A DNA stretch of 64,000 nucleotides from Topomyia yanbarensis (GCF_030247195.1 NC_080671.1:31861543-31925542); one strand, 5' to 3'; positions 1 through 15,334 are shown, counted from the stretch's first letter. The notes: generated by a model not told the origin, from the sequence alone. Translations and numbers: made by a program.

Positions 1-3000
1 TCTAGGGTTAACTTCCGCGAAAATCCGTGAAATTCCACGTAAAAATCCACATAAAATTTCACGTGAAATTCGGCGTGTAATTTAATGTGAAACTCCACGA
101 GAAATGTGACGCGGAATTCCATTTGAAATTCTATCCTAAATTATACGTTAGAATCTACATGTAAGTTCACTTGTATATCTATTTGAAAATGGACGTAAAA
201 ATCTACATGCAATTCCACATAATGTTTACATGAAACTCCACACTCCCCGTAGAATTTAACGTTAAATTCCGCGAGAAGCTCCGCGTGAAATTCCGTGTGG
301 AATTTTTACGTGAAAGTCCGCGTAAAAATCCACGTGAAATTCCCTGTGAAGTGTCGCGTAAAATTTCAGGTAAAATTCCACGTGAAGTTTCACATGAAAT
401 TCCTAGTTGAACTCCGCGTGAAATTTCGCGTGAGATTCCACGTGGAGTATTGCGTGAATTCCACGTGAGATTCTACGTGAAATTCCACGTTAAATTCCGT
501 GTGAAATTTTGTGAAGAACTCCATTTAAAATTCTTTGTAAAATTCTAGTCCGAGTGAAATTTTGCATAAAATTCCGCATGATATTCCACGTAAAATTCCG
601 AGTAAAATTTGACGTAGACTTTCGCGCCAAGTCCCGCTTAAAATTCTGCGTAAATTTCCGCGTGAAATCTCACGTGAAATGCAACCCGAAATTCTGTGAC
701 AAATATCTCGTGAAACTCCGCGTTAAATTCACTCATAAATCCACGGGTGATTCTGCGTGATTTCACGTGAAATTCCGGCTGAAAATGCACGCGTAATGCC
801 GCGTAAGAATCACGTTGAATCCCGCGCAAAATTCTGTGCGAAATTCCACGTCTAATTCCGCGTAAAAATCTATATAAAGTTCCACATGAAATTTCGGGCG
901 AAATTCCTCGTGAAATTTTATGTGAAATTTCACGAGGAACATCACTCCTGAAAATCGACGTAAAAATCTACATGGAAATACGCGTGAAATTCCACATAAC
1001 ATTCCACATGAAATTCACCGTGAAATTCCACGTGAAATTCGCCGTGGAATTTAACGTGAAATTCCGTAAGAAACTCCTCGTGGAATTCCGTGTGAAATTC
1101 CACTTTAAACTCCGCGTGGAATTCCACATGAAGAATTGTTTGACATTCCACGTAAAATTTCGCGTGTAATTCTACTTGAGATTTCGCGTGAAATTCCACG
1201 CGGAACTCTGGGTGAAATTCTACGTTAAATTTCATGTGGAATTTAATTATAGTCCACTTGAAATTTCGGATAACATTCCGCATGAAATTCCTAGTAAAAT
1301 TTGACGTGAGATTTCGTGTGGAATTTCGTATAAAATCTCGCTTGAAATACCGCTTAAATTTCCCCGTGGAATCCCACGTGAAATTCCACACGAAATTCTG
1401 CTCCAAATTCATTGTGAAATTCCACGTGAAATTTTGCGTAGAATTCACGCAAATTTTCACGTGTAATTCTGCTTAAAAATACACTTAAAATTCCACATGA
1501 AATTTCGTGTAAAATGAAACGTGAATTTTCGCGTTAAATTCCTCGTGAGAATCATCCTTGAATTTCGCGTGAACTTTCGCGGAAAATTCCGTGAAATTCC
1601 ACGTGAAAATCCATGTGAAAATCCACGTGAATATATGTGAAATTTCTCGTGAGATCCCACCTTAAATTCCACGTGAAATTGCACGCGATGTTCCGAATTT
1701 TACATTAAATTCCATGAAATTTCACGTGAAAATCCACGTGAGATGTCGAGCAAAATTTCGCGTATAATGTAATGTAAAAATTTGCGAAAAATATCACGTT
1801 GAACTCCACCTGAAATCCCACCTCAAATACCTCCTGATATTCCACGTATAGTTCCTCGTTAGAATCCGCGTGAAAATCCACGTAAAAATCTACCTAAAAT
1901 TCCGCGCAATATTCGAAGTGAAATTCTACTTGAAATTCCACGTTAAATTTCTCGTGAAATTTCACGTGGAGCTCCGTGTGAAATGCTACATAAAATTTCA
2001 TGTGAATTTCAATTCTAGTCCATATCAAATTTCGCTTAAAATTCGGTATGAAATTCCACGTGAAATTCCGTGCGAAATTTCGCTTAAATTTCGCCTGAAA
2101 TCCCACGTGAAATACCTCGCAAAATTCCGCACCAAATTCTGTGTGATTTTTCACATGGAATTCCGAGTGAAATTCCGCCCTATGCGTGTAATTCCGCGTA
2201 AAAATTCCGCGTGTAATTCCACGTGAAATTCGACATGAAATTACACGCGAAATTCCTCGCAAAAACTCCGAGTGGCATTCCACGCAAGGATTCACGTGAA
2301 AATGCTCGGGAAATTCCACGTGAAATTCCGTGCGAAATTTCGCTTAAATTTCGCCTGAAATCCCACGTGAAATACCTCGCAAAATTCCGCACCAAATTCT
2401 TTGTGAAATTTCACATGAAATTCCGAGTGAAATTCCGCCCTATACGTGTAATTCCGCGTAAAAATCCACGTGAAATTTCGCGTGTAATTCCACGTGAAAT
2501 TCAACATGAAATTACACGCGAAATTCCTCGCAAAATTCCGCGTGAAATTCCACGCGAGGATTCGCGTGGAAATGCTCGGGAATTTCCACGTGAAATTCCT
2601 CGAGACATTCCGCGCGAAATTCCTCGAGACATTCTCCATGAAATTCCGTGTGAAATTTGCTTTCAGATTCCACGTGAAACTCCGCGCAGAATTTCACGTG
2701 AAATTCGGTAATCTTTTTCACGTGAAATTCCATGTAACAATTCACGTAAAATTCCGGGTGGTATTCCACGCGACATTTAATGTGAAATTCCACGAAAAAT
2801 TTTATGTGAAATTCTGCGAGAAATTTTATGCGGATTCCACGTAAAATTCGTTGTTATATTCCACGTAAAAATCTACATAAAATTACGCCTGAAATTCCAC
2901 GTAGTATTCCACGCCAAATTCGCCGTGAAATTCATCGTAAAATTCCTTGTGAAATTCATCGTAAAATTCCTTGTGAAATTCACCGTGAAATTCCGCGAAT

Positions 3001-5625
3001 TTTACGTGAATTTCACGAGAAATTCCGCTTGGACACAACGTGAAATTTCACGAAAAAATCCGCGCAGAATTTAATGCGAAATTCCGCCGGAAGTGCAGTG
3101 TAAAATTTCACGTAAAATTCCGCGTGAAGTATGGTGTGAAATTTTACGTGAAATCCCGTGTTAAGTTTCTTGTGAAATTCCACGTGAAACTTCGCTTGAA
3201 ATTCCGCGTGAAATTACACGTGTAGTTTCACGTGAAATTGCAGTGAAATATTTAGTGAAATTCTACGCAAAATTCCATATAGAATTCAATTCTAGTCCAT
3301 GTGAAATTCCGTCTCAAATTCCGCGTGCAATTCTACGTGAAATTCCATGTGAAATTCCACTTTAAACTCCGCGTGAAATTCCACATGAAGTATTGTTTGA
3401 CATTCCACGTGAAATTCCGCGTGAAATTCTACTTGAGATTCCACTTACAATGCCGCATGAAATTCCACGTGAAATTCCGAGTAAAATGTGACGTGAAATT
3501 TCGCGTGGAATTTCGCGTGAAATCTCGCTTGAAATGCCGCTTGAATTTCCCCATGGAATCCCACGTGAAATTTTGCGCCAAATTCATTGTGAAATTCCAC
3601 GTGAAATCTACGCAAAATCTCACGTTTGATTTTGCTTAAAAATACACTTGAAATTCCACATGAAATTCTACGTGAATTTTCACGTGAAATTCCACATAGA
3701 ATATGCGGGAAATTCCTCGTGAGATCCCACCTTAAATTCCACGTGAAATTGCGCGAAATCCCGCATTAAATTCCCTGAAATTTCACGTGAAAATTCACGT
3801 GAAATGTCGAGTGAAATTTCGCTTTTAATTTAATGTGAGATATCGTGAAAATATCACGTAGAACTCCACCTGAAATCTCACCTCAAATACCTCGTGATAT
3901 TCCACGTGATAATCCACGTGTGAATTCCGTTAGAATCCACGTGATAATCCACGTGTGAATCCACCTGAAAATCCACCTAAAATTCCGCGTAATATTCGAA
4001 GTGAAATTCTACTTGAAATTCCACGTTAAATTTCTCGTGAAATTTCACGTTGAGCTCCTGAATTTCAATTCTAGTCCACATCAAATTTCGCTTAAAATTC
4101 CGTATGAAATTCCACGTAAAATTACGTGTGAAATTTCGCTTCAATTTCGCCTGAAATCCCACGTGAAATGCCTCGCAAAATTCCGCACCAAATTCTTCGT
4201 GAAATATCGCATGAAATTCCAAGTGAAATGCCGCCCTGGGCGCGTAATTCCGCTTAAAAATCCACGCGAAATTCCGCGTGTAATTCCACGTGAAATTCAA
4301 CATGAAATTGCACGCGAAATTCCTCGCTAAACTCCGAGTGGAATTCCACGCAAGGATTCACGTGAAAATGCGCGGGAAATTCCACGTGAAATTCCTCGAG
4401 ACCCTCTGCGCGAAATTCTTCGAGACATTCTACATGAAATTCCGTGTGAAATTTGCTTTCAGATTCCACGTTAAACTCCACGTGAAACTCTGCGCAGAAT
4501 TCCACGTGAAATTCGGGAATTTTTTTCACGTGAAATTCCATGTAAAAATCTACGTGAAATTCCGGGTGACATTCCACGCGACATTTAATGCGAAATTCCA
4601 CGAAAAATTTAATGTGAAATTCTACGAGAAATTTTATGCGGATTCAACGTAAAATGCCTTGTGAAATTCCTTGTGATATTCTACGTGAAATTCCACTTTA
4701 AAATCCACGTGAAAATCCGCGTAAAAAATCTACGTGAAATTACGCCTGAAATTCCACGTCGTATTCCACGCCAAATTCGCCGTGAAATTCATCGTAAAAT
4801 TCCTTGTGAAATTCACCGTGAAATTCCGCGAATTTAACGTGAATTGCACGAGAAATTCCGCGTGGACACCACGTGGAAATTCGCGAAAAAATCCGCGCAG
4901 AATTCAACATGAAATTCCGCCGGAAGTGTAGTGTGAAATTTTACGTAAAATTCCGCGTGAAGTGTGGTGTGAAATTTTACGTGAAATCCCTTGTAAAGTT
5001 TCTCGTGAAATTCCACGTGAAACTCCGCTTGAAATTCCGCGTGAAATTACACGTGAAGTTTCACGTGAAATTGCAGTGTAATTTTGCGTGAAATTCTACG
5101 CAAAATTCTATATAGAATTCAATTCTAGTCCATGTGAAATTCCGTCTCAAATTCCGCGCTACGTGAAATTCCATGTGAAATTTAACGTGGAATATCGCGT
5201 GAAATCCCACATGAAATTCCACGTGAAATTTAGCGTGGAATTTCACATGGAATCCCACGTAAAATTCCGTATGAAATTTCACGAGAAATTCTGTGTCGTG
5301 TTCCGCGTGAATTTCCGCTCGAAATTCTGCGCCAAATTCCACGTGAAGTTTCGCTAGAAATTCTGCGCCAAATTCCACGTGAAGTTCCGCGTCAAATTCC
5401 ACGTTAAACTCCACGTGAAGTTCCAGGGAAATTGCGCGTGAAATTCCAAGTTCCGCGTCAATTTATGTGTGAAAATCTATTTGAAGTTCCCAGTGATATT
5501 CCATTTTAAGTTCCGCGTGAATCACCGCGTAGACTTCCGCGTGGAATTCTACGTGGAATTTCACGCGAAATTCTACTTGAAATTTAAGGGGAAGTTCCAC
5601 CTGAAAATTTGCGTGAAATTTCCAG
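1..5625. repeat. 12-bp satellite array rich in CACGTG (higher-order)
   Basis: The stretch consists almost entirely of diverged copies of a 12-bp unit close to AAATTCCACGTG. Because 12 is a multiple of 3, long frames stay open on both strands and read as F-[HR]-V-K four-residue repeats; these are not genes. The palindromic hexamer CACGTG recurs many times. Longer blocks are themselves duplicated: 2867-3250 resembles 4730-5110, 1090-1700 resembles 3348-3790, and 1870-2050 resembles 3980-4080, with offsets of about 1.9-2.3 kb. A shorter duplication of about 260 bp (2051 onward versus 2310 onward) lies inside one block. The array starts before the window and stops near 5625, where ordinary AT-rich sequence begins. 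Confidence 0.9.
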
Positions 5626-6460
5626 GAAACCAAGATTTTTTAAAAAGGTCTGGAAACCCAAAAAATAGGAAATCTTGCTTTCAAAAATTTATCGACAACT
5701 TGTAATAGAGGTAAAGAATTAAATAAATTTATTCAGTCTGTAAGTTAATATATGCACAAAATAAACTTATACGTGTTCGTTCATAATTAAATTTAATTGT
5801 CGATCTAAGATTCTTTCAGCTGAAATAAATTAAAAGGTAAAACATTTTTTCAATGGAACGGCTTTCCGTGTTTAACCCAAACTAGTCGTGGTTCGCTGAG
5901 AGTCCAATAGCATGTACGAGAGAGAGAGAAACACTCTCAGCACACGATCATCGTCATCTTCATCATCATCATCATCACCATCACCTCCATCGACACGATC
6001 ATACTCATTTGCGACTAGATATCGTGGAATCCATCTCGCGCGTGAGGACCTAATTAATAGGTACTCGCTGTGTGAAGGGACGAACCGCTGGGCCAGCATT
6101 TCGATGACTTTGTTACTGGATCTCGGAGCACGTTTTGCTTCGGTAAAAATCGATTTAAGGTTGCACTTGCAGGTCTAATTATAGGTACGTGTGAAATCTG
6201 ATGTATTGATGGATAGCAAGGAAATCGGCGCGTGAGAATTGATTGAGATGTTGCGAGTTGGAACTCACAAGTTGGAAGATTGTCGCGTTCGATTTTGCAA
6301 TTTCCGCTGTGATGTTCAGAATGTAAAAGTAGATATCTATCTAGTAGGCAGAGGGTAACTACTATTTAATTTTTGCTCCAGTTCAATCCAATCACGCGTT
6401 CCAAAGCAATCTTTGATGGCTTCATCTCACAGTGGCACGCCTAGCGTTACGCCCTGCCGG
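5626..6460. other. Unassigned AT-rich DNA with an (ATC)n tract
   Basis: No gene is recognised. A short (ATC)n-type microsatellite lies at about 5947-5990, and the open frames over it (poly-Ser on plus, poly-Asp on minus) are by-products of it. Confidence 0.6.
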
Positions 6461-6462
6461 CC

Positions 6463-6500
6463 TATAAAACATAACCTCGTTATAGGTTCCGCAGTTCATT
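6463..6500 (+). promoter_or_regulatory. Possible TATA/Inr core promoter
   Basis: TATAAAA at 6463-6469 is followed 30 bp later by GCAGTTCATT (6491-6500), close to the arthropod initiator TCAGT. The spacing fits a TATA/Inr pair. No coding exon is identified downstream, so this may be chance in an AT-rich region. Confidence 0.2.
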
Positions 6501-8863
<2,363 letters not shown>

Positions 8864-9109
8864 CGTTGGTAATAGTATTCAAGTTCATTCACACGACCCT
8901 GTACCACAGATATTATACTCTAAAATAATTTTTCGCGGGTTTTAGCGGTATGTTGAAATATATAACACTGTTCGACAAAAAAAGTTAACAGTGCTGAGAT
9001 AGCATGTTGTTTTCCGGAAAGTAGCAGAAAAATAATGCAAAGGGGCGTTTTCCGTTTGTTCTTAGTACATCTGAGTCAGTTTTTATGAGCCTTTGATTTT
9101 TTTTCTATA

Positions 9110-9391
9110 CACTCAAGTTTTTTTTACGCGGTTTTTTTTTGCGCGGTATTTTTTTACGCGGTTTTTTTTACGCGGATTTTGAAATTTACACGGTTTTCAT
9201 TTACGCGGATTTTGAAATTTACGCGGTTTTCATTTACGCGGTTTTTGAAATTTACGCGGTTTTCATTTACGCGGATTTTGGAATTTACGCGGTACCCATC
9301 AATGAGGTTCCCTTTATCGCTGATTCTTAAATTTTTTTCGCGGTTTTCATTTACGCGGCTCGTATCCCCCGCGTAAAAAAAAACCTGAGTG
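9110..9391. mobile_element. MITE with ACGCGG subrepeats, TA target
   Basis: The ends form inverted repeats of about 23 bp, starting CACTCAAG at the left and ending CTGAGTG at the right, each running through a T-tract into ACGCGG. TA dinucleotides flank both sides (9108-9109, 9392-9393). The interior is a short array of a unit containing ATTTACGCGGTTTTC. A TA target and short inverted repeats fit a Tc1/mariner-type nonautonomous element. A partial relative may lie near 58145-58175. Confidence 0.75.
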
Positions 9392-9393
9392 TA

Positions 9394-11249
9394 TTATCAA
9401 TTATAAACGTAACAGCCCATTGGGATAGCAAATTTGAAGAAAATGAAATAAACTGCAATGGCTATTTAAAGTGTATATTAGAGTGATTAGAAAAAATGAA
9501 CCACATAAGGCCACCTCTGAGTCGATTCCTAGCCCCACCAGGAGTGTGTGCTTCAACTTTGAACCAAATCGAATAAGTCTAGCTACTGGACCGAAGTGGG
9601 TGAAGCTTGCATGGTATTTTTTTACAATATACATGGAGAAACTCTACTAGCTCGCATTTTAGTCGCTAGCTGGCGCTGTATGAATCAGATTTTCATTGCA
9701 AGTGAAATAAAGACAATTTTTTTATCTATAATTTTGCCAAAGACTACAAATTAATTTTTGGGAGAAGTTATTACGCTATTCAAGAAGTGTCTGAATCAGT
9801 TTTTCATGAGGCCTAACCACCCATGGTGAAAAATCAGTAGTAGATCCTCACGAACTTTATTTTATTGCAAAATAATGGGTTTTAGCTGAAAAATATGTTT
9901 GAAAGAATTTTGGTACATGGTGTGAGTCATCTCTTGACTATAACATTCTAGTTCTACAATCTACCACATAGAGGGCGCCATCACTAACTTTTCACTGTAA
10001 AAAGATAGAAATTAGATGTCGTCTACAAAGTTGTAGAACAGGCCTTTTTCAGTATTTCTTCTTAACATTGCTATATTCTATCTATTTTCATTTAAAAGTT
10101 AGTGGTCATGAGAACCGACTACTGGTTGACCACCGAGTGCTGTTAGGTCCCATATAAAACTGACTCAGAAATCACTTTATTAAAAATTTAATAACTTCTG
10201 CCACAGAATTGAATTCATTTAGTCTTCGGTAAAGTTGTAGGCAAGGAAATTATCTTTCTTAGTAACACTTTTTGTGCTAAGCTGATGTATTCGGAGTTTT
10301 CAATAATTCGTGTTTTTTCAGAGCAGTCTAGTGTACATTTGAGTGCTGAATTGAATGATGTAATTAGATTTTGTGCACAAGCTCGCGTTCCCAAATTATC
10401 TGCTAAAATCAAGAATACAATTTTCAAAAAACAGTGTGGGCGTAGCGTATTGGTAAATCGATTGCCTTGTACGCGAAGCACCTGGGTTCGAGTCCCGACC
10501 CCGCACGTGGGGTGAGAAATTTTTCATAAGAGATTTTTCTAACCCGAAGAGGCGAATGACCTTAAGGTTAAAACCTCTATAATCGCAATAAAAAAAACAG
10601 TTTCCTACAATCAAGATCATTAAATTTCGAAGGATTTAGTATCTTTGAAAAAGTTGCAGTGCAGCTTGCGAAAAAATAAAAAAAAATATGAAAAATCAAC
10701 CCATAAAAAACTTTATCTAGAGACATGGTGTTTTCAGTAAAGTTGCCACTAGAAGCAACTTTGATGAAGACATGAATGTATTCAGGGTATCGAGTATGCT
10801 ATTTGCGAAAAAAAACTTTTTTAAAATTAATTGTTCTAATTGTAATATTCATGATAACTCGGTACTGTTTACATTTGTTTTACAGTTGCAAAGTTATTTA
10901 AGGCTTTTTTATCCAAGGTTTGAGTCTCTAGAGCTTACAATAAAAAAGTTATGTTAAAGAAAATTGGAATAATTTTATATAATTTTCAACAACTTTAATG
11001 AAGACACCAATTCTCTAAATAAAGTATTTTTTTATTTTGAAGAGATGATTCTCCATAATTACCTCTAGGAGGAATATACGCTATATATTGTTCTGACAAA
11101 ATAAAGGGAACGAAATGTCCAAATGAAAATTCGGAATTCGAATGGTTAAATATCTTCGTAGAAACTATTTTTTTCTCCATCAGAGGAGAAAGTTGTTTAA
11201 AACCATCTTTGCGCGTGAAGAGCCCAAAACCTGTAACTAAATTAGCTAT
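9394..11249. other. Unassigned DNA with repeated CAACTTTG/GAAGACA motifs
   Basis: Apart from the SINE at 10434-10598, no gene is supported. Short motifs resembling CAACTTTG-CGAAGACA occur at 10221-10240, 10756-10773 and 10988-11007 in both orientations and recur elsewhere in the window, so much of this stretch may be an old repeat family. Confidence 0.45.
10434..10598 (+). mobile_element. tRNA-derived SINE
   Basis: The left part resembles a tRNA gene. A box-A-like TAGCGTATTGG lies at 10443-10453 and a good box B, GGTTCGAGTCC, at 10485-10495, with the acceptor-like ends GTGTGGG and CCCCGCAC. A roughly 90-bp unrelated body follows, then an A-rich tail (AATAAAAAAAA) ending near 10598. A tRNA-like head with internal RNA polymerase III promoter boxes, a body and an A-tail is the standard SINE layout. 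It is not called a functional tRNA because no clean cloverleaf or discriminator/terminator follows. I saw no clear target-site duplication. Confidence 0.8.
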
Positions 11250-11490
11250 GGATGTGTTTCAACTTCATCTCATCAGAATCCGATACTAACTTAGTGACAG
11301 GACTAAGCTAGCACCGGATTGACGCTGGCTCCACCAAATAAAATTTCTCCTTTGTGGAAAAAAATCTTGATAAAAACTATGTTTTCTCCATTAAGGCGAA
11401 AAATGTTTAAAACCATCTTTGCGCGTACTCTAGTTTAGTCCTGTCACTAAGTTAGTGTCGGATTCTGATGAGACAAAGTCGAAACGCATA
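11250..11490. mobile_element. MITE with 53-bp inverted repeats
   Basis: Arms at 11254-11306 and 11434-11486 are inverted copies of one sequence containing CTCATCAGAATCCGATACTA, with a few mismatches. They enclose about 127 bp. A direct repeat of AAAACCATCTTTGCGCGT lies outside the left arm and before the right arm (about 11202 and 11411), so a more complex duplication is possible. A fragment similar to the arm also occurs near 61977-61995. Confidence 0.6.
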
Positions 11491-12214
11491 TCCCATAACT
11501 ATTTTAATTTTCGTAGAATTTGTGATTCAGCGCATCTTGTGAAGGAATATTTTTAGTGATTGGTCTCGCTAGAAAGTATCAAGGAGAATCAACTCTTCAA
11601 AAACATTATGTCTTCACTAAAGTTGTTGAACAAGATATTATAGACAACTCTTATGAAGACATGAATGCGCTTTACATTAAGAATATCGTTATTGCAAAAA
11701 AAAATTAAAACCAAAGTCTGCTAATATTGTTTCTTGTGCTATTAGTGCTTTCAACAAAAAAGTTTTTTTTAAAGAAAATTGGATCTATGAAAATTTTGTA
11801 AAATCGTTCTATAATTCGATGTTATACACCCCAGCAAATATTCATGGGCGCAGGCACCACAGAACGTCTTGAACAAACCATCATTATGGTCTGTACCAAA
11901 ACACCATAAAATGGTCTCAGCAACCCATAAATACACCAAAATATGGTTTTTGTTTGAGATCCCGTTTAAAACACTTTCAAAACACTTCGAAGACGTTTGC
12001 TCTGGCAAAATGAACGAAACGATATTTTCAAATTTATTTCCTCATACTGCTATGTCCGTTTGTACTGTACGCTGAAGCAGTCTGCATTAAACAAATTAGG
12101 ACGAAATGTGTCACTTCAAAGCCGTTCATATTGTGATATCCATATATTTGTATCGGACTATTGAATAAAAATCAACTAGGAAAGACATAACATGCTAATT
12201 GATAAAAAATAATG
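11491..12214. other. Unassigned DNA, possible hairpin repeat
   Basis: No gene is supported. CAACTTTG/GAAGACA motifs occur at 11609-11628 and 11645-11662. About 40 bp near 11918-11960 resembles 38478-38518, so a weak dispersed repeat is present. Confidence 0.4.
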
Positions 12215-12675
12215 ATTTTTTTTTAATTTTTCTATTTGACAAGACTCATTGCTCAATGGTCACTTTAAATCTTTTTAAAAATATTTTTGCAATACGTAAA
12301 AAACAAACGAAAAACAAATATTGGTCCCACAGCATAATGGTGGTCTTTCATTTCTTTATCATTGTCGTACATGTCCATATCGTCATCGGTCATACTATTT
12401 GAATGTTCGCAATCAGATCCTTTAGCTTGCTTCCCATACTTACGGGTCACGAATGTGAACTCGCCGTTGTTGACACTAGGTTCCATATTGGTGGCGCTGG
12501 CTATTGATGTTGAGGTACTGGGCGCAGCTTTTGAATTTTTTTCTGAACACCCTCCTTTTGGTGTTTTTAGTGACGGTATTGTGGATTGTGTGTTGAAATA
12601 GATTTACGTAGATGAGTCGTTTTAAGCATAGTTTTTCGCAATGTGTCGCCTGATCACGGAACTGGCACATAAGGC
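12215..12675 (-). pseudogene. ORF1-only LINE copy E3 (5'-truncated, decayed)
   Basis: Reading the minus strand, the fragment opens at a degraded zinc knuckle, MCQFRDQATHCEKLC, which is CX2CX4HX4C with the second Cys changed to Arg. It continues through a Ser/Thr-rich stretch (KAAPSTSTSIASATN) and a block (VNNGEFTFVTRKYGKQ) that matches the C-terminal block of the intact ORF1 at 20653-21645 (DDGFTLINNKCKKQ). It then runs into a LINE-like 3' end with GTCAAATAG and a poly-A tract at 12215-12223. No endonuclease or reverse transcriptase sequence separates the ORF1 C-terminus from the tail. The upstream part is missing and a mariner remnant begins there. Confidence 0.65.
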
Positions 12676-12689
12676 TGTTACGATCAAAA

Positions 12690-14255
12690 ATTGATCAAAC
12701 TATTTATTAAAAAATCAAATCATGTTTTGTTTAGCGAGAAGCATTTATTCAAGCTTCCTTTTTAGCAAATGCGAATTGCTGGGCCTTTCGTTTGATTTGT
12801 TCCATCAAGTTTTGCACAGCCTTGAGTTTGAGTTGAACTACATCTCACTGACAACTGTCTTTAGCGTCTTTTTAAGGTTCCGCTTGACGATTGCCAAATA
12901 TTTTTTCTATTGGGTAGAACACTGGCGCGTTGGGAGGCTTCATGTCCTTGGGGACCAACTGGACGTTGGTTGCGACAGCCCACACCATGATCTTTTTTCT
13001 TTAATGGCAAGATGTCAAATCCGGCATAAACAGAAAAAAAACAATAGTCTGTTTTCAGGCACTCCTTTCTGCACATAAATTTCCTGGTTGACGATCCCGG
13101 GTCGTTTTTCAAATCACAAGAACAGTTGGCCTGCCACGCAAGATATTTCTTTGTGAACTTCGACAGCTTAATTTGTTTGAAAATCTCTGAAACCTTTCCT
13201 CTTCCAGTCGACGTGAAATATTTCTGCCCAGGAAGCTGTTAAAGTTGACTAACTTTAGATCGTAACACCCTTTATTTATTTGTACTTGACACGGGCAACG
13301 AGTGGTGTTGTGATTTGTATTGCAGAGCACGATCGGAAGAAATAGTTCTGTCCAATTTCATTCCCAGAAGCAGCTTTGTAAATATCTGAGACGTGTTTTC
13401 TTATGTGTACCTCGATTTCTCCATCGTTCATATTCCCGGGTATCTTGATTTTAACACTGTCACTATCACAGTCTCATGTTTCAAGTAGTTATACAGAATA
13501 ATTTTTTTCGTCTCTGCTAGTTTATTGAGCGTTATCAGTATTGAATGCCTGATATGATTAATCTGGATTTTTCACATTCAGTAAATGTTCAACATCGCGA
13601 ACGTAGTCACCGTATATAGCCGGAGTACAGCTTTTTGCTCCTGCGACTCAATCATCTCGATAGTTCACGTTCACCACGAAACGAATGATAGTAAAGCTTT
13701 CTTCGTTCTCCAGACAATACAAACAAGTTTCAGGTAGGTAACTGGTTTATTAGTTTGCTTTGCGCTCTCAGAAGTAGAAAGCAGATCGGGTATCGTATCA
13801 GATGTCTTTGATAATTCGAACCACACTGATGCAACGATTTAAATTTCAAGTAGCATAAATTCCAGACCATTGTTTTTTAGTATTTTCAAAAGTATTCAAA
13901 AATTGTCCGATTGATTACCATTATTCGCTGTGTTTACAGTGTTTACAGTGAAGTGTACGGCAGCAAATTGGTCTTTTGTTGAGTTGTTCCGCTGTACATT
14001 TTGGTGCTTGCTTGCGTTTATGATGAATTGAGTTATTTATCTTCAATATACGGTGTACAGTTGAGCTTGAAATATCAAAGCTTCATGCCAATCGGCGTGT
14101 GGATTGTCAAACCTTGTTTTTGGAACTTGACAACACATTTTTCTTTGTTTTAGTACTTTGTTTTGGTGGGCAACGGCGTTTCTTTTTATATTCCGACTTT
14201 TTGCTATCACGATAATCCTTTAAAATATTGGCAATTATTTTTGCCGTTCTTCATG
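12690..14255 (-). pseudogene. Mariner-like transposase pseudogene A
   Basis: Pieces of a mariner-family transposase follow each other on the minus strand, broken by stops and frameshifts. The order is an N-terminal basic region (about 14100-14250), a helix-turn-helix reading SSSTVHRILKINN (about 14030-14075), a link reading PICCRTLHCKH near 13935, and a C-terminal catalytic part with MPDLTSCH (the DLxSxHY-type Asp motif), LVPKDMKPPN and YPIEKIF (about 12880-13030). In the family this enzyme cuts and joins DNA at TA sites with a DDD/E triad. The copy cannot encode a working enzyme. Its 13935-14150 part is homologous to 62570-62780. It abuts LINE fragments E1 and E3. Confidence 0.7.
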
Positions 14256-14307
14256 GATACCTATTGATTTTTAAATTCGTTTATTTAACACGACTCAACG
14301 AGTTAGC

Positions 14308-14521
14308 TTAACCCTCAAAAAGGCAACGGGTCTTAGAAGCCCGGCTAGGTACAGTTCTCTAGTTTCAATGTACTTGTAATTTTAAATACGAATGATCGTG
14401 CGTTTTCGGGCCTTCGATTCTCTCTCTGATAAATCGACAAAAAAGAGGCTTTTGATTTCATTGAGTCTTAGGAGCGTTGCTTCTTGAAGACACAATTATA
14501 ACTTGCCTTTTTGAGGGTTAA
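14308..14521. mobile_element. TTAA MITE with 15-bp inverted repeats
   Basis: The element begins TTAACCCTCAAAAAGGCAA and ends with its exact inverse (TTGCCTTTTTGAGGGTTAA), so both flanks are TTAA (14308-14311 and 14518-14521). A TTAA target duplication and CCC-type ends are the hallmark of piggyBac-superfamily insertions. It has no coding capacity. It sits in LINE copy E1; removing it and one TTAA rejoins the ORF1 end to the LINE tail. Confidence 0.85.
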
Positions 14522-15334
14522 CTTCGCTCTCGTTGCCATTGTCGTCATTGTTAATGCTGGGATGGCGTTCGTGATCAGATAATCTTCCTTGTATCTTCAA
14601 CTTATGGGTCACAAGTGGGCCCATATTTCGTATTTGCTTCTTTACTAATGGGATGGCTGTTGATTTGGAGGTACCGGGAGCAGCTTTTGCTGTTGACGAG
14701 TTTTGCGCCAACTCGAACAAATGTTGGCAGCACCCTCTCAGATTTTAATAAAACTTTCTGTACATGAACGCTTTGTCACAAAAAGCCACTTTGCATACTT
14801 TGTTTTTCCAAAAATGATCTGGACCGTCTTTTGAAAAGGGTCAAACTTTTTTTACCATTTTTTTTTCAAATAGCTATAGACTAAAAATGACAAATCCTAC
14901 AAATAAAGTTGTAGGAGTGATTTTCACAAAATTAGTCAAATTTTTGAATCAAAATATTGAAAAAATTCTTCATCGACTTCTACACTGAAAAAATCGATTT
15001 TAAAAATTCGAAATGTAAAAAGTCGATTTACAAAAAAAAAACCATCTTTGATTTGGATGAAATTTTGTTCCAAGATAGATAATTATGTTCCCTACCTAAC
15101 GTCAAAAATTCAAGTTGGGCACTTTCAAGGAAAAAAAACTTTTCCTTGTCCAAACTTATTTTTTTTCAGTGTATTTATCCAAAACTGAACCAATGAAAGT
15201 CATAATCATCCCAGAATCAAATTTCCCAACTGCTAGTCGTCTGATACATGCTAAAAGTATCAGTAACGAATTGGCGTGGCATCTCGGACCGAGCTGGAAC
15301 GTTGCCAAAGGGATTCGTTTAACGGAGATCTGGT

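Noticed and set aside
554..5414. Many open frames of 60-172 codons on both strands with FHVKF-type repeats
   Set aside because: The 12-bp satellite unit contains no stop in several frames, so these frames follow from the repeat itself.
10434..10507. A functional tRNA gene
   Set aside because: Box A and B are present, but the sequence continues into a body and an A-tail, the SINE layout, and a clean cloverleaf is not supported.
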